This document shows positions 1 to 6,843 of a stretch of DNA of 10,460 bases, in pieces. The notes beneath the pieces were generated by a model. That model had not been told where the DNA came from and did no database searches. It worked only from the letters and a program-made list of their open reading frames with translations. Both the position numbers and the translations under genes were made by a program. Each line of letters starts with the position of its first letter. The first letter of the stretch is position 1. Source of the DNA: Parcubacteria group bacterium. Its GTDB lineage: Bacteria > Patescibacteriota > Minisyncoccia > SW-4-49-11. The stretch covers positions 1-10,460 of the forward strand of contig PXDG01000154.1 of assembly GCA_003565105.1 (NCBI GenBank), written 5' to 3'.

Positions 1-117
1 ACAGATATTACCGATTTTCTTAAAACAACCCTCTCGCATCACGACATTATTGAATTTCGAGAGATACTGCCCTCCCTTGATGAAATTTTCGTTCAAACAG
101 TACAAGCTAAGCACTAA
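1..117 (+). CDS. C-terminal end of an ABC transporter ATP-binding protein (NatA-type), partial
   Basis: Frame 1 is open from the left edge and ends in TAA, giving 38 residues (TDITDFLKTT... to ...QTVQAKH). The ending LPSLDEIFVQTV matches the C-terminal tail common in NatA/DrrA-type ABC ATPases (the DUF4162-like region, typically ...PSLEEIFL..). The next gene starts three bases after the stop and encodes a NatB-like permease, so the two would form one ATPase/permease pair. Walker motifs and the signature lie outside the window, so the ATPase assignment rests on the tail and the neighbour. Confidence 0.75.
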   Translation, partial: TDITDFLKTTLSHHDIIEFREILPSLDEIFVQTVQAKH

Positions 118-120
118 TCT

Positions 121-1380
121 ATGAATCGTTTTTTTCCCGTCTTTAAACGAGAATATTTTGCAAGTATTAAAAATAAGATATTTTGGATCAGTACCATTTT
201 GGGACCAATAGGAATTGCCGCTCTCTTCTTTGTACCCGTATTCATTGCTCAATTCGACGAAGAACCTCAAATAAACCTCCTCCTCGTCCAAACCCAAGAC
301 TATTTTTCTGAGGATATTCGTGAGTCCACACCAGAAAATATTACTCTGACCTTTGAAGAGATCTCCACGGAAGAAGCCCGAATAACTCTCCGAGAAAACA
401 CTGATTTCGATGCCTTCATTGACTTTAGTTCGATTGACACCACCATAGGCGATTATACCGTTGACGTGGTCTCTCAAAGAACATTATCTCTATCACAAGA
501 AAACCTCGTTGTTCAATTTCTTCGTCCCAACTTACAAGAACTTCGACTTCAAAAAGAAGATATTTCTCGAGATCAATCGGAAAGACTACTCCGTCCCATT
601 AATCCCAACTTCACATCACTGGATGCCGATACTGCCAGCGCTGGACAAGCCTATTTCCTTGCTTACGGATCAGGGTTATTAATGTACTTCTTCCTCATTT
701 CTTATGGAATGAGTGTAATGAAAAGTGTACAAGATGAAAAGAAAAATCGTATCGTCGAAATTCTTCTTTCTTCAATGAATGCTACAGATTTACTTTTTGG
801 AAAAATATTTGGCATCTTAGCAGTAGGAGCTACTCAAATTTTTCTTTGGATAATCCTATCTATACTGACCATCCCCTTTTTAGCAATGATATTCACCCCA
901 GATGAAACTGAAGTCGAAAACCTCACCTTAATTATACAAGAAACCCAAAGTATCGCAGCAACTTTCAATATCTTTACATTAATCCCACTATTTCTTGGAT
1001 TCCTATTTCTTGGATTATTAATGTACTCTGGAATATACGCCTGTATTGCTGCAAGCACAGATTCTGATTCAGATATTCAAAATATGTCTCTTTTTGCCAC
1101 CATTCCTATTTTTATCGCCCTTGGAAGCTCGCTCGTAATCATCAATAACCCCAATACCACTCTCGCTACCGTTCTTTCCATTATCCCACTCTTTTCACCA
1201 TTAACAATGATGGCTCGTCTTCCTTTTGAAGTACCAGGCTGGCAAATAGCCCTATCTTTCGGACTACTCCTTGCCACCGCTCTGGCAACTATCTGGTTAT
1301 CCGCGAAAATTTATCGTATCGGAATATTACTGTATGGGGAACGAATCTCCTTGAGACATCTCAAGGCTTTACTTAAATAA
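121..1380 (+). CDS. ABC-2 type permease, NatB-like exporter subunit
   Basis: This 419-residue membrane protein of the ABC-2 permease superfamily would partner with the ATPase ending at 117. The topology is typical of NatB: one TM helix near the N terminus (about 20-45), a hydrophilic extracytoplasmic domain (about 46-172), then six hydrophobic segments (about 177-200, 228-258, 284-311, 324-342, 347-364, 374-396). After the second TM comes the hallmark stretch SVQDEKKNRIVEILLSSMN (about 202-220), where family members carry the E-K-x-x-R-x-x-E-x-L-L-x-S signature. NatAB systems are known as Na+ or drug/peptide exporters, but the substrate cannot be read from the sequence. The ATG three bases after the upstream stop is the natural start; no Shine-Dalgarno is visible, so translation is probably coupled. 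The gene is convergent with the next one, only 19 bp away, and I see no clear terminator between them. Confidence 0.88.
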   Translation: MNRFFPVFKREYFASIKNKIFWISTILGPIGIAALFFVPVFIAQFDEEPQINLLLVQTQDYFSEDIRESTPENITLTFEEISTEEARITLRENTDFDAFIDFSSIDTTIGDYTVDVVSQRTLSLSQENLVVQFLRPNLQELRLQKEDISRDQSERLLRPINPNFTSLDADTASAGQAYFLAYGSGLLMYFFLISYGMSVMKSVQDEKKNRIVEILLSSMNATDLLFGKIFGILAVGATQIFLWIILSILTIPFLAMIFTPDETEVENLTLIIQETQSIAATFNIFTLIPLFLGFLFLGLLMYSGIYACIAASTDSDSDIQNMSLFATIPIFIALGSSLVIINNPNTTLATVLSIIPLFSPLTMMARLPFEVPGWQIALSFGLLLATALATIWLSAKIYRIGILLYGERISLRHLKALLK

Positions 1381-1399
1381 TTTCAATTTACTTCACATA

Positions 1400-2086
1400 T
1401 TATTGAGAGTTATACGGTACAGCCAAGTGAAACAAATCAGGTTGAAGAGGTGTATGGTTATCCATTATATCAATAAACGTTTGCTTTTGGTTATTCAAAA
1501 CATACATCAATCTTTGATTGGTAACCTTCTCTACTCCTAAAGTAGTCGCAACTTGTCCTTTATAATTGTGATTAGGATGTAGAATTGTTGAGTCTACAAA
1601 TCCACTTAATTTATGTAATGAATCATAAAGGCTACTACTACTTCCTTCTTGGAAGTCAGTTCGACCAGTACCCCCAATTAATAATGTATCTCCGGTAAAG
1701 AGTGTCTTGATATTATCCGACTCCACATAGTACGTTAGTGAATCATTAGTATGACCAGGAGTTTCTAAAACAGTTATCTGAAAACCAAAAAACTGAAGGG
1801 AGTCTTGATCTTGTAAAGAAAGGTTTTTCTTAAGAGTATGAGAATTTTTACTTAATCCAATTCGAATGTCTGGATATAGACTTTTGTATAAGTCTTTTGC
1901 TGAAAAAAAGTCAGCATGGGTATGAGTCTCTAAAACATGACTGATTTGAAGAGATTTTTGTTCTATAAATTTAATCATATCTTGAGCCATGTCATAACTA
2001 GGGTCAATGATCACTGCTTTCAAATCATTGCCAGCTACAATGTAAGAAATAACTCCTTGCTTACTTAAAAATGGATATATCATCAT
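1400..2086 (-). CDS. ETHE1-like persulfide dioxygenase (metallo-beta-lactamase fold)
   Basis: This 228-residue soluble protein covers a complete metallo-beta-lactamase domain. Motifs in order are THTHADF (H55, H57, D59), ETPGHTNDS (H112), FTGDTLLIGGTGRTDFQEG (D133, R142) and HPNHNYKG (H173), the last close to the family's P-x-H-x-Y-x-G. The GRTDFQ stretch after the metal Asp, and the tail TLGVEKVTNQRL, are typical of the ETHE1 and bacterial persulfide dioxygenase branch. Members of that branch use a mononuclear iron held by two His and one Asp to oxidise glutathione or other persulfides to sulfite. The expected iron ligands here are H55, H112 and D133. The third motif residue, usually His, is Phe, as in many bacterial HxHxDF homologues. 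There is no fused rhodanese domain. The gene lies 51 bp downstream of the heliorhodopsin on the same strand. Two ATG codons in tandem (2086 and 2083) make the start ambiguous by one residue. A hydroxyacylglutathione hydrolase-like role is the main alternative. Confidence 0.87.
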   Translation of the reverse strand: MMIYPFLSKQGVISYIVAGNDLKAVIIDPSYDMAQDMIKFIEQKSLQISHVLETHTHADFFSAKDLYKSLYPDIRIGLSKNSHTLKKNLSLQDQDSLQFFGFQITVLETPGHTNDSLTYYVESDNIKTLFTGDTLLIGGTGRTDFQEGSSSSLYDSLHKLSGFVDSTILHPNHNYKGQVATTLGVEKVTNQRLMYVLNNQKQTFIDIMDNHTPLQPDLFHLAVPYNSQ

Positions 2087-2137
2087 ATAAACAGTGTTAA
2101 TAAAGTCATATATAATATTTCACACACCTATAGTATA

Positions 2138-2944
2138 TTACCCCCTTAATGTACCTCCAAACACTTGCCATGCCAAGGCAGACTTTGCAACAAGAGAGAG
2201 AATAACATACATACGTTCACCATATATATAATTTTTCCATGGTCCTATTTGTTTGTATTGTAGCCACATATTTAAGGCAAAGATATTAAAGAATATGAAT
2301 AAAGAGTAAAATATTGCATATACAAAGTCGGGCACAGGAACAGCTTCACTTGCTCGAGAAATAGCGGTAAAGAAATACAGTCCTAATACTATCCAAGGAA
2401 CAATTCCTGCAACACATCCAAAAATAAAGGCTGTCCAGTTTGCCTTACGATCTGGATAAACTTCTTTTTGTAGAGAATTATACTGTTCGGCAAGAAGTCC
2501 AAAAAGATTCATAGATGCATTAAGGATAAAAATAAGTATTAAGCTTCCAAGATCATATATCCCACACAAGAGTGCAATAATGATAATCATAACCGATGAT
2601 GAAAGTGCATATTCATACCAACGAGCGTAGTTCCGCTCTTTTTGTAAATTAGATACATACCAGTTATATCCCTGAGGTAAACTTACAAAGAAATGAGCAG
2701 TCGCCGACAAGATCAAGAAAACTACAATAAGCGGAGCAATTTCAATATTAGCAATTACTTCTAAAGAAGTTCCAAATGACTGATTAGTAGGATCAGGATT
2801 AAGATAATTAGTTGTAATCGGTAAACTACTATCATTAGCCAACAACCAGACAGCAACTGCTTGTCCTAAATGAAGAAAACCCATAACAATGTTAAATTTT
2901 CTTAATTTAGGGAATGAATATTTAGTTTGCATAGAATGTGTCAT
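2138..2944 (-). CDS. Heliorhodopsin
   Basis: This 268-residue seven-helix protein is recognised as heliorhodopsin, the rhodopsin family with inverted topology (N terminus in the cytoplasm) and all-trans retinal. TM7 carries SLVAKSALAWQVFGG, with the Schiff-base lysine at K254. TM3 carries ARWYEYALSSSVM, with the counterion glutamate at E111 in the family's R-W-x-E-Y/x-SS context. H25 in TM1 and H84 in TM2 match the conserved pair known from heliorhodopsin 48C12 (H23 and H80). Approximate helices are 16-37, 67-90, 107-130, 132-155, 168-193, 204-229 and 242-263. The long loop between TM1 and TM2 (38-66) is also characteristic. The family has a slow photocycle and generally no pumping; a sensory or enzyme-modulating role is proposed in the literature, and some viral members conduct protons. 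No retinal synthesis gene lies in the window. The start at 2944 has no Shine-Dalgarno; a second in-frame ATG lies four codons in. It is divergent from the flavin reductase gene and followed by the persulfide dioxygenase. Confidence 0.95.
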   Translation of the reverse strand: MTHSMQTKYSFPKLRKFNIVMGFLHLGQAVAVWLLANDSSLPITTNYLNPDPTNQSFGTSLEVIANIEIAPLIVVFLILSATAHFFVSLPQGYNWYVSNLQKERNYARWYEYALSSSVMIIIIALLCGIYDLGSLILIFILNASMNLFGLLAEQYNSLQKEVYPDRKANWTAFIFGCVAGIVPWIVLGLYFFTAISRASEAVPVPDFVYAIFYSLFIFFNIFALNMWLQYKQIGPWKNYIYGERMYVILSLVAKSALAWQVFGGTLRG

Positions 2945-2951
2945 ATTTTGG

Positions 2952-2977
2952 TATAATATAATAATACAATTATTATA
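2952..2977. promoter_or_regulatory. Overlapping divergent promoter elements between heliorhodopsin and flavin reductase genes
   Basis: The 58-bp gap between the divergent starts contains TATAAT on the plus strand at 2952-2957 and again at 2957-2962, and TATAAT on the minus strand at 2972-2977. Plus-strand transcription would start near 2964-2969 and minus-strand transcription near 2965, so each transcript would run through the other promoter's -10 box. A weak -35 (TTGCAT, 2927-2932, 19-bp spacing) can be proposed for the plus side; none is convincing for the minus side. The DNA is almost pure A/T here, so chance -10 matches are easy. Confidence 0.5.
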
Positions 2978-2978
2978 T
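2956..2978. repeat. Perfect 23-bp palindrome, candidate operator
   Basis: The left arm ATATAATAAT (2956-2965) and right arm ATTATTATAT (2969-2978) are perfect reverse complements around a 3-base centre, ACA. The element sits in the divergent gap, and each arm contains a -10-like TATAAT pointing inward to the centre. A dimeric regulator bound here would block both promoters at once. The low base complexity weakens the case. Confidence 0.5.
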
Positions 2979-3002
2979 CACTAAATCTATTAAATTACTT
3001 AT

Positions 3003-3491
3003 ATGCCACATTCTCTCAGAACACGCCCCTGGAATCGAGCCCCCCAACAGGTCTATTCACTCTCTACTACGAACAATGGAGTGATTAATATGAATATCTG
3101 CACCTATGTCACTCCAATTACAATGAAGCCCAAACAATTTGTAATTGGAGTGTATCATAACACGCAGACCTACGACAACCTCAAAACAACCCACGAAGGG
3201 CTCCTTCAACTACTTGGTGCAGATCAAACATATCTCATCACTCCTCTTGGGAAAAAATCTGGATCTACATATAACAAACATACCTATTTAACCAGTCACC
3301 ATACCCTCGAATTCATTCAAACCTTTGCCTACCTAAAACACAGCTTAGCCTACATCCATATCAAAGTAAAAAAATGGCTTCCAGAGTCAGACCATGATAT
3401 AATAATAGCAGAAGTTATCTCTTGGAAAAATCTCAGACACGGAACACCATTGACTACAACCTACCTCAAAGACCAAAAAATCATCAGGTAA
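3003..3491 (+). CDS. Flavin reductase-like FMN-binding split-barrel protein
   Basis: This 162-residue protein has the N-terminal pattern of the flavin reductase-like (DIM6/NTAB) family. WNRAPQQVYSLSTTNNGVINMNICTYV (10-36) is the strand-loop that binds the FMN phosphate and ribityl chain, followed by ITMKPKQFVIGVYHNTQTYDNL (39-60), which matches the family's V-x-x-x-P-x-x-F-x-I-x-V pattern. The region 65-82 (EGLLQLLGADQTYLITPLG) and the strand 116-141 complete the split barrel. Members use NAD(P)H to reduce flavins, or simply bind FMN as redox proteins. Substrate specificity cannot be read here. The ATG at 3003 keeps the conserved N-terminal W-N-R region, so the internal Met30 is not the start. 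No Shine-Dalgarno is visible. It is divergent from heliorhodopsin and followed 60 bp later by a pirin, likely in one transcript. Confidence 0.82.
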   Translation: MPHSLRTRPWNRAPQQVYSLSTTNNGVINMNICTYVTPITMKPKQFVIGVYHNTQTYDNLKTTHEGLLQLLGADQTYLITPLGKKSGSTYNKHTYLTSHHTLEFIQTFAYLKHSLAYIHIKVKKWLPESDHDIIIAEVISWKNLRHGTPLTTTYLKDQKIIR

Positions 3492-3519
3492 AGGACCAGC
3501 ACTCTGTCATATAGTATTC

Positions 3520-3528
3520 TGGTAATAT
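3520..3528 (+). promoter_or_regulatory. Possible extended -10 upstream of pirin gene
   Basis: TGGTAATAT fits an extended -10 (TG-N-TAATAT), 23 bases before the pirin ATG. No -35 box is evident. The pirin may equally be transcribed from the promoter upstream of the flavin reductase gene. Confidence 0.25.
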
Positions 3529-3551
3529 GTTCTTAAATCTCACTAACATTT

Positions 3552-4265
3552 ATGAATATCTCATACTATCCTGCCCAATCTCGTGGAGGAGCTGACTACG
3601 ATTGGCTTAAAACCAATTATTCCTTTAGTTTTGCTTATTATATGAATCCTCGCCGGATGGGATTTGGCCCACTTCGCGTCCTCAACGATGATTGGATTGC
3701 TGCAAATAGTGGATTCCCTCCACACTCACACGCCAATATGGAGATTATTACCATCCCCTTCTCTGGGACACTTTCTCATAAAGACAGTTCAGGAGGAGAA
3801 GGTACTGTTGCTGCAGGAGAAGTCCAACTTATGTCTGCAGGGACTGGAATTACCCACTCTGAGTATAATACATCCCTCGACACTCCAGTGACACTCTTTC
3901 AAATCTGGGTTGAACCGAACCAAATGAATGTTGCGCCACGATACGAAGAGAAAGATTTTGAATTTTCCAAAGTCAACAATACCATTAAACCTTTTATTAC
4001 CCCTACTGGAGAAAATGACACTTTTCAGATTTATCAAGATGCCTATTTTTCTTGGGCACATATCTCTTCTAAACAAAATCTAGAATATTCTCTTCATACA
4101 GAATCTCACGGACTCTTTACTATTGTAATTGATGGCCAAGGAAGCATCGATCATCAAACGCTGTACCCTCGAGATGCTCTAGAAATCAGGCATTCTTCTT
4201 CCGCACTTCTTCAGAGCAATACCAGTATGAGAGTTCTCTTGATTGAAGTTCCTATACAAGGATAA
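3552..4265 (+). CDS. Pirin family protein (bicupin, iron-binding)
   Basis: This 237-residue protein covers the usual bacterial pirin length (YhhW/PIR type). The N-terminal cupin carries the metal site: FPPHSHANMEIITI gives H58 and H60, and GTGITHSEYN gives H102 and E104. This is the three-His, one-Glu set that binds Fe or Mn in pirins. FGPLRVLNDDWI (38-49) and GTLSHKDSSG (72-81) are further family landmarks. The C-terminal cupin (about 145-237) lacks metal ligands, as is usual. Known pirins are redox-sensitive regulators or quercetin 2,3-dioxygenases; the sequence does not decide which role applies. It follows the flavin reductase-like gene by 60 bp on the same strand. No Shine-Dalgarno precedes the ATG at 3552. 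Confidence 0.92.
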   Translation: MNISYYPAQSRGGADYDWLKTNYSFSFAYYMNPRRMGFGPLRVLNDDWIAANSGFPPHSHANMEIITIPFSGTLSHKDSSGGEGTVAAGEVQLMSAGTGITHSEYNTSLDTPVTLFQIWVEPNQMNVAPRYEEKDFEFSKVNNTIKPFITPTGENDTFQIYQDAYFSWAHISSKQNLEYSLHTESHGLFTIVIDGQGSIDHQTLYPRDALEIRHSSSALLQSNTSMRVLLIEVPIQG

Positions 4266-4323
4266 CTGTCTCATAAATTGAACATACATTCACCCATCCA
4301 TATCGACACTCCACACCTCTTGT

Positions 4324-4354
4324 ATATTTGTATTTTTAATGTAAATACAAATAT
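4324..4354. repeat. 12-bp perfect inverted repeat, candidate operator
   Basis: ATATTTGTATTT (4324-4335) and AAATACAAATAT (4343-4354) are perfect reverse complements with a 7-base centre. The repeat lies in the 125-bp gap between the pirin and the ABC ATPase and overlaps the candidate promoter. There is no T-run after the right arm, so it does not look like a terminator for the pirin gene. A regulator-binding site for the exporter operon is the better reading. Confidence 0.5.
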
Positions 4355-4357
4355 GAT
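4328..4357 (+). promoter_or_regulatory. Candidate promoter of the ABC exporter operon
   Basis: TTGTAT (4328-4333) and TATGAT (4352-4357) are spaced by 18 bp and lie 33 bp before the ATG at 4391. The matches to sigma-70-type boxes are 4-5 of 6 in AT-rich DNA. The elements coincide with the inverted repeat at 4324-4354, as a repressed promoter would. Confidence 0.4.
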
Positions 4358-4390
4358 ACAATAAAAATATATCAAATAAAATAATCCTCT

Positions 4391-5113
4391 ATGTTGCGAT
4401 TTTCCAATGTATCCCAATCGTATGGAAGCAAGGAAATTTTACACGACATCTCCTTTGAGGTGGAACCAGGAAAAATGTATACTCTTATCGGACCAAATGG
4501 TTCGGGAAAAACAACCCTTCTGTCTCTAGCGGCTGGCCTTCTCCCTCCCCAGGTTGGGGAAGTTATCATTGGAGATCATTCTATGACCACCGATCCAATT
4601 GAAGCCAAGAGACTCACCGCACTCATCCCCGATCAACCAAATATTTGGCCAGGAATGACAGGGTTTGAATTTCTCCATTTTGTTGGGACACTATATGGAA
4701 TGACGCCTAGAGAACGTGACACCAAAATCCAAGAATTATTACCCCTCTTTACCTTAGATGGAACTGAACACGAACAATTTGACACCTTCTCACGAGGGAA
4801 TAAACAGAAATTTTCCGTAATGGCTGCTTTGTTACACTCTCCTAAACTCATTTTGATTGATGAACCAATTGTAGGACTTGATCCTATAAGCATTGAAATA
4901 TTACTCACTCGCCTTCGGGACTTTTGTAATGAAGGCGGAACAGTCTTTATGGTAAGTCATACAATGGATGTATCTGAACGTATTTCTGACACTATTGGAT
5001 TACTTCATAGTGGGACATTAGCCCATCAAGGAACCCTCGATGAATTACGAAAAATCGTAGGAGATGACTCCGCTTCATTAACTCAAATTTATACACACTT
5101 ACTTTCCATATAA
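4391..5113 (+). CDS. ABC transporter ATP-binding protein
   Basis: This 240-residue ATPase has every expected nucleotide-binding motif in order: Walker A GPNGSGKTT (34-42), Q-loop Gln at 82, a degenerate signature FSRGNKQK (133-140) in place of LSGGQ, Walker B LILIDEP (153-159) with catalytic E158, D-loop GLDP (162-165) and H-loop VSH with H190. The SRGNKQK signature is common in ATPases of ABC-2 type exporters (the YtrB/EcsA/CcmA-like group). The stop is followed two bases later by the ATG of a large membrane protein, which must be its permease. No substrate can be inferred. The start at 4391 has no Shine-Dalgarno but places the first beta-strand (MLRFSNVSQSYG) correctly. Confidence 0.95.
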   Translation: MLRFSNVSQSYGSKEILHDISFEVEPGKMYTLIGPNGSGKTTLLSLAAGLLPPQVGEVIIGDHSMTTDPIEAKRLTALIPDQPNIWPGMTGFEFLHFVGTLYGMTPRERDTKIQELLPLFTLDGTEHEQFDTFSRGNKQKFSVMAALLHSPKLILIDEPIVGLDPISIEILLTRLRDFCNEGGTVFMVSHTMDVSERISDTIGLLHSGTLAHQGTLDELRKIVGDDSASLTQIYTHLLSI

Positions 5114-5115
5114 TT

Positions 5116-6747
5116 ATGATTTCTCTCCTGCTATCATATCATCTCAACCAAGGAAAGAGATTCTTTAGTGAACATAAAACATCCCGAATAGTCATTAGTA
5201 CCATATCCATCCTGTTTGGGGGCTTTGTGTCTTGGGGGCTCTTTCTTCTCTTTCGTGGAGGCATTGACTATATCGAAACACAGGATTTTGTAGGAAAAGC
5301 TCTTTTAGAGTATATGTATCAATCCTTCTTTTTAATTATTACTTTCTTCATCTGGATTAGTACTATTATTTTTATATTATTTCGTATCGCAAAATCCGAC
5401 ATTGACGCTTGGTTGATAGAAAGCCCGAAAGCAGAAATCCTGCCTCTCTATTGGGCTGGGTTATCCTTCATTGTAAGTACACCCATAATCATAGCAATTC
5501 TGCCTGAATTACTTGCCGCCCATACAATATACGGATTATCGGCTATCAGCTGGATGCTAGGGATACTTTCAATTGCAGCCTTTCTCATAGCCGTAGTTGG
5601 AATGGGATTGGCTTCATTGGCCATTACAATGAAAATACTCACTTTATGCAAAGCTCTCTCTCTTCGAGCAATTATTATCTTCTTTTCCCTAATAGGTATT
5701 TGTTTTCTCATAGGAATCGCCTATGTAACCGTCTGGCAAGATACCACCCAAGTTTTTCAAGCAGAAATTATCGATATTAACCAAGCTAATCCAGAGCAAG
5801 TCACAAGAGCTTTTGCTTGGACTCCTGGATATCTAATGGCACAACTACTCCTCACCCTACATACCAATAATGTCATTGAAGCTACCGTCTGGTTGATAGG
5901 ACTCTCAGTTATTGGACTACTATCATTTGCTGTGTACTGGGGAATAATGCAATCTTCACTACTTTCTTTATGGACCAGTTTTCGCGCTGCTAATCGAGCG
6001 CGTCCACACGTAAGAAAAACCTTTCCAACCCTAGGAACAAGTGTCAACCAAGCCATTGCCGAAAAAGAAATCCTCTCCATTATCCGTAATAAAAAAGATA
6101 TCCTATGGGTAGGATTTGTAGGTCTTCTTTGGGGACTCACAATGGCAATGACACGACGGGCTCCTGAGATAACCCTGGAAACCATCACTGATCAAGATAG
6201 GTTCATTGTCTACGGAGTCTGGGGCGTGTCTATGTACTTCACCTTCCTCATCTTGCTTCGTTTTGTCTTTACCAGCTTCATATATGACCAACCCTTCCAA
6301 TGGATTTTACTTTCTTCTCCTATCTCACAACTCAAATTATATCTTGGGAAATTATCTTCCTTTCTTGGGTTAGGAACAATACTCATTATTGCACTCGTTT
6401 CGTTTGCCTCTTGGTTACTCGAACTTCCCCTAATGATTTATATCTTCATCCTACTCTTAGGAGTAGGCGGAGTGTTCTTTGGAACAACTCTTTCCCTTGC
6501 TCTTGGTTCCAACTTTCTTAAAACCAGTAGAAAACTGATTACACGTGATCAAGCCTCTACATCTCTTCCTGGATTAATGTTCGTCTTGATTACCTGTTTA
6601 TGGAGTGTATTAGCAGTTATAAGCCTCGAGCAAGGCATTATGACTGGACAATGGAATGCCTTCACTCTTTTCTGCATTATTTCATTTTTGTCCTCATATG
6701 TATTCAACCTGATAACTCGACTTAAAATTCGAAACTTATCGACCTAA
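5116..6747 (+). CDS. Double-length ABC-2 type permease, about 12 TM
   Basis: This 543-residue protein is very hydrophobic, with about 12 predicted TM segments (roughly 25-47, 69-91, 113-134, 143-171, 184-206, 258-280, 328-346, 366-386, 412-433, 437-463, 484-505, 515-534). It looks like two six-helix ABC-2 permease units in tandem. ESPKAEILPLYWAGLSF (102-118) in the first half corresponds to SSPISQLKLYLGKLSSF (400-416) in the second. That is the S-S-P-I-S...L-x-x-G-K loop found after TM2 in ABC-2 permeases. The second half starts with an amphipathic stretch, AEKEILSIIRNKKDI (315-329), like an N-terminal coupling helix. It lies two bases after the ATPase stop, so the pair is surely co-translated. 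A fused permease would need only an ATPase dimer to form an exporter. I do not recognise a named family or substrate. Confidence 0.8.
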   Translation: MISLLLSYHLNQGKRFFSEHKTSRIVISTISILFGGFVSWGLFLLFRGGIDYIETQDFVGKALLEYMYQSFFLIITFFIWISTIIFILFRIAKSDIDAWLIESPKAEILPLYWAGLSFIVSTPIIIAILPELLAAHTIYGLSAISWMLGILSIAAFLIAVVGMGLASLAITMKILTLCKALSLRAIIIFFSLIGICFLIGIAYVTVWQDTTQVFQAEIIDINQANPEQVTRAFAWTPGYLMAQLLLTLHTNNVIEATVWLIGLSVIGLLSFAVYWGIMQSSLLSLWTSFRAANRARPHVRKTFPTLGTSVNQAIAEKEILSIIRNKKDILWVGFVGLLWGLTMAMTRRAPEITLETITDQDRFIVYGVWGVSMYFTFLILLRFVFTSFIYDQPFQWILLSSPISQLKLYLGKLSSFLGLGTILIIALVSFASWLLELPLMIYIFILLLGVGGVFFGTTLSLALGSNFLKTSRKLITRDQASTSLPGLMFVLITCLWSVLAVISLEQGIMTGQWNAFTLFCIISFLSSYVFNLITRLKIRNLST

Positions 6748-6843
6748 CAAACTGACTCTAGACACCGACATAAGACTCTCACCCACTCTTTCAATATAAC
6801 TTGAATTATGTTAGGATGAAACAGCTCGATTACTGGTGTATAT

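Noticed and set aside
834..1277. Two minus-strand open frames (834-1058, 1077-1277)
   Set aside because: Both lie antisense inside the NatB-like permease and show no domain or start signal.
1378..1402. Possible terminator between the convergent NatB-like and dioxygenase genes
   Set aside because: Only a short, pure A/T pairing (AATAAT with ATTATT) can be drawn, with no GC-rich stem and no proper T-run.
1910..1925. HxHxDF in place of HxHxDH in the persulfide dioxygenase, possibly an inactive enzyme
   Set aside because: The mononuclear-iron branch uses the first His of this motif with a later His and Asp, all present, and many bacterial homologues have Phe at that place.
3789..4076. 95-codon open frame on the minus strand
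   Set aside because: It lies fully within the pirin gene, whose motifs are complete, so this is a shadow.
5757..6188. 143-codon open frame on the minus strand
   Set aside because: It lies antisense within the ABC permease gene, has no recognisable domain, and its composition follows the reverse complement of the permease codons.
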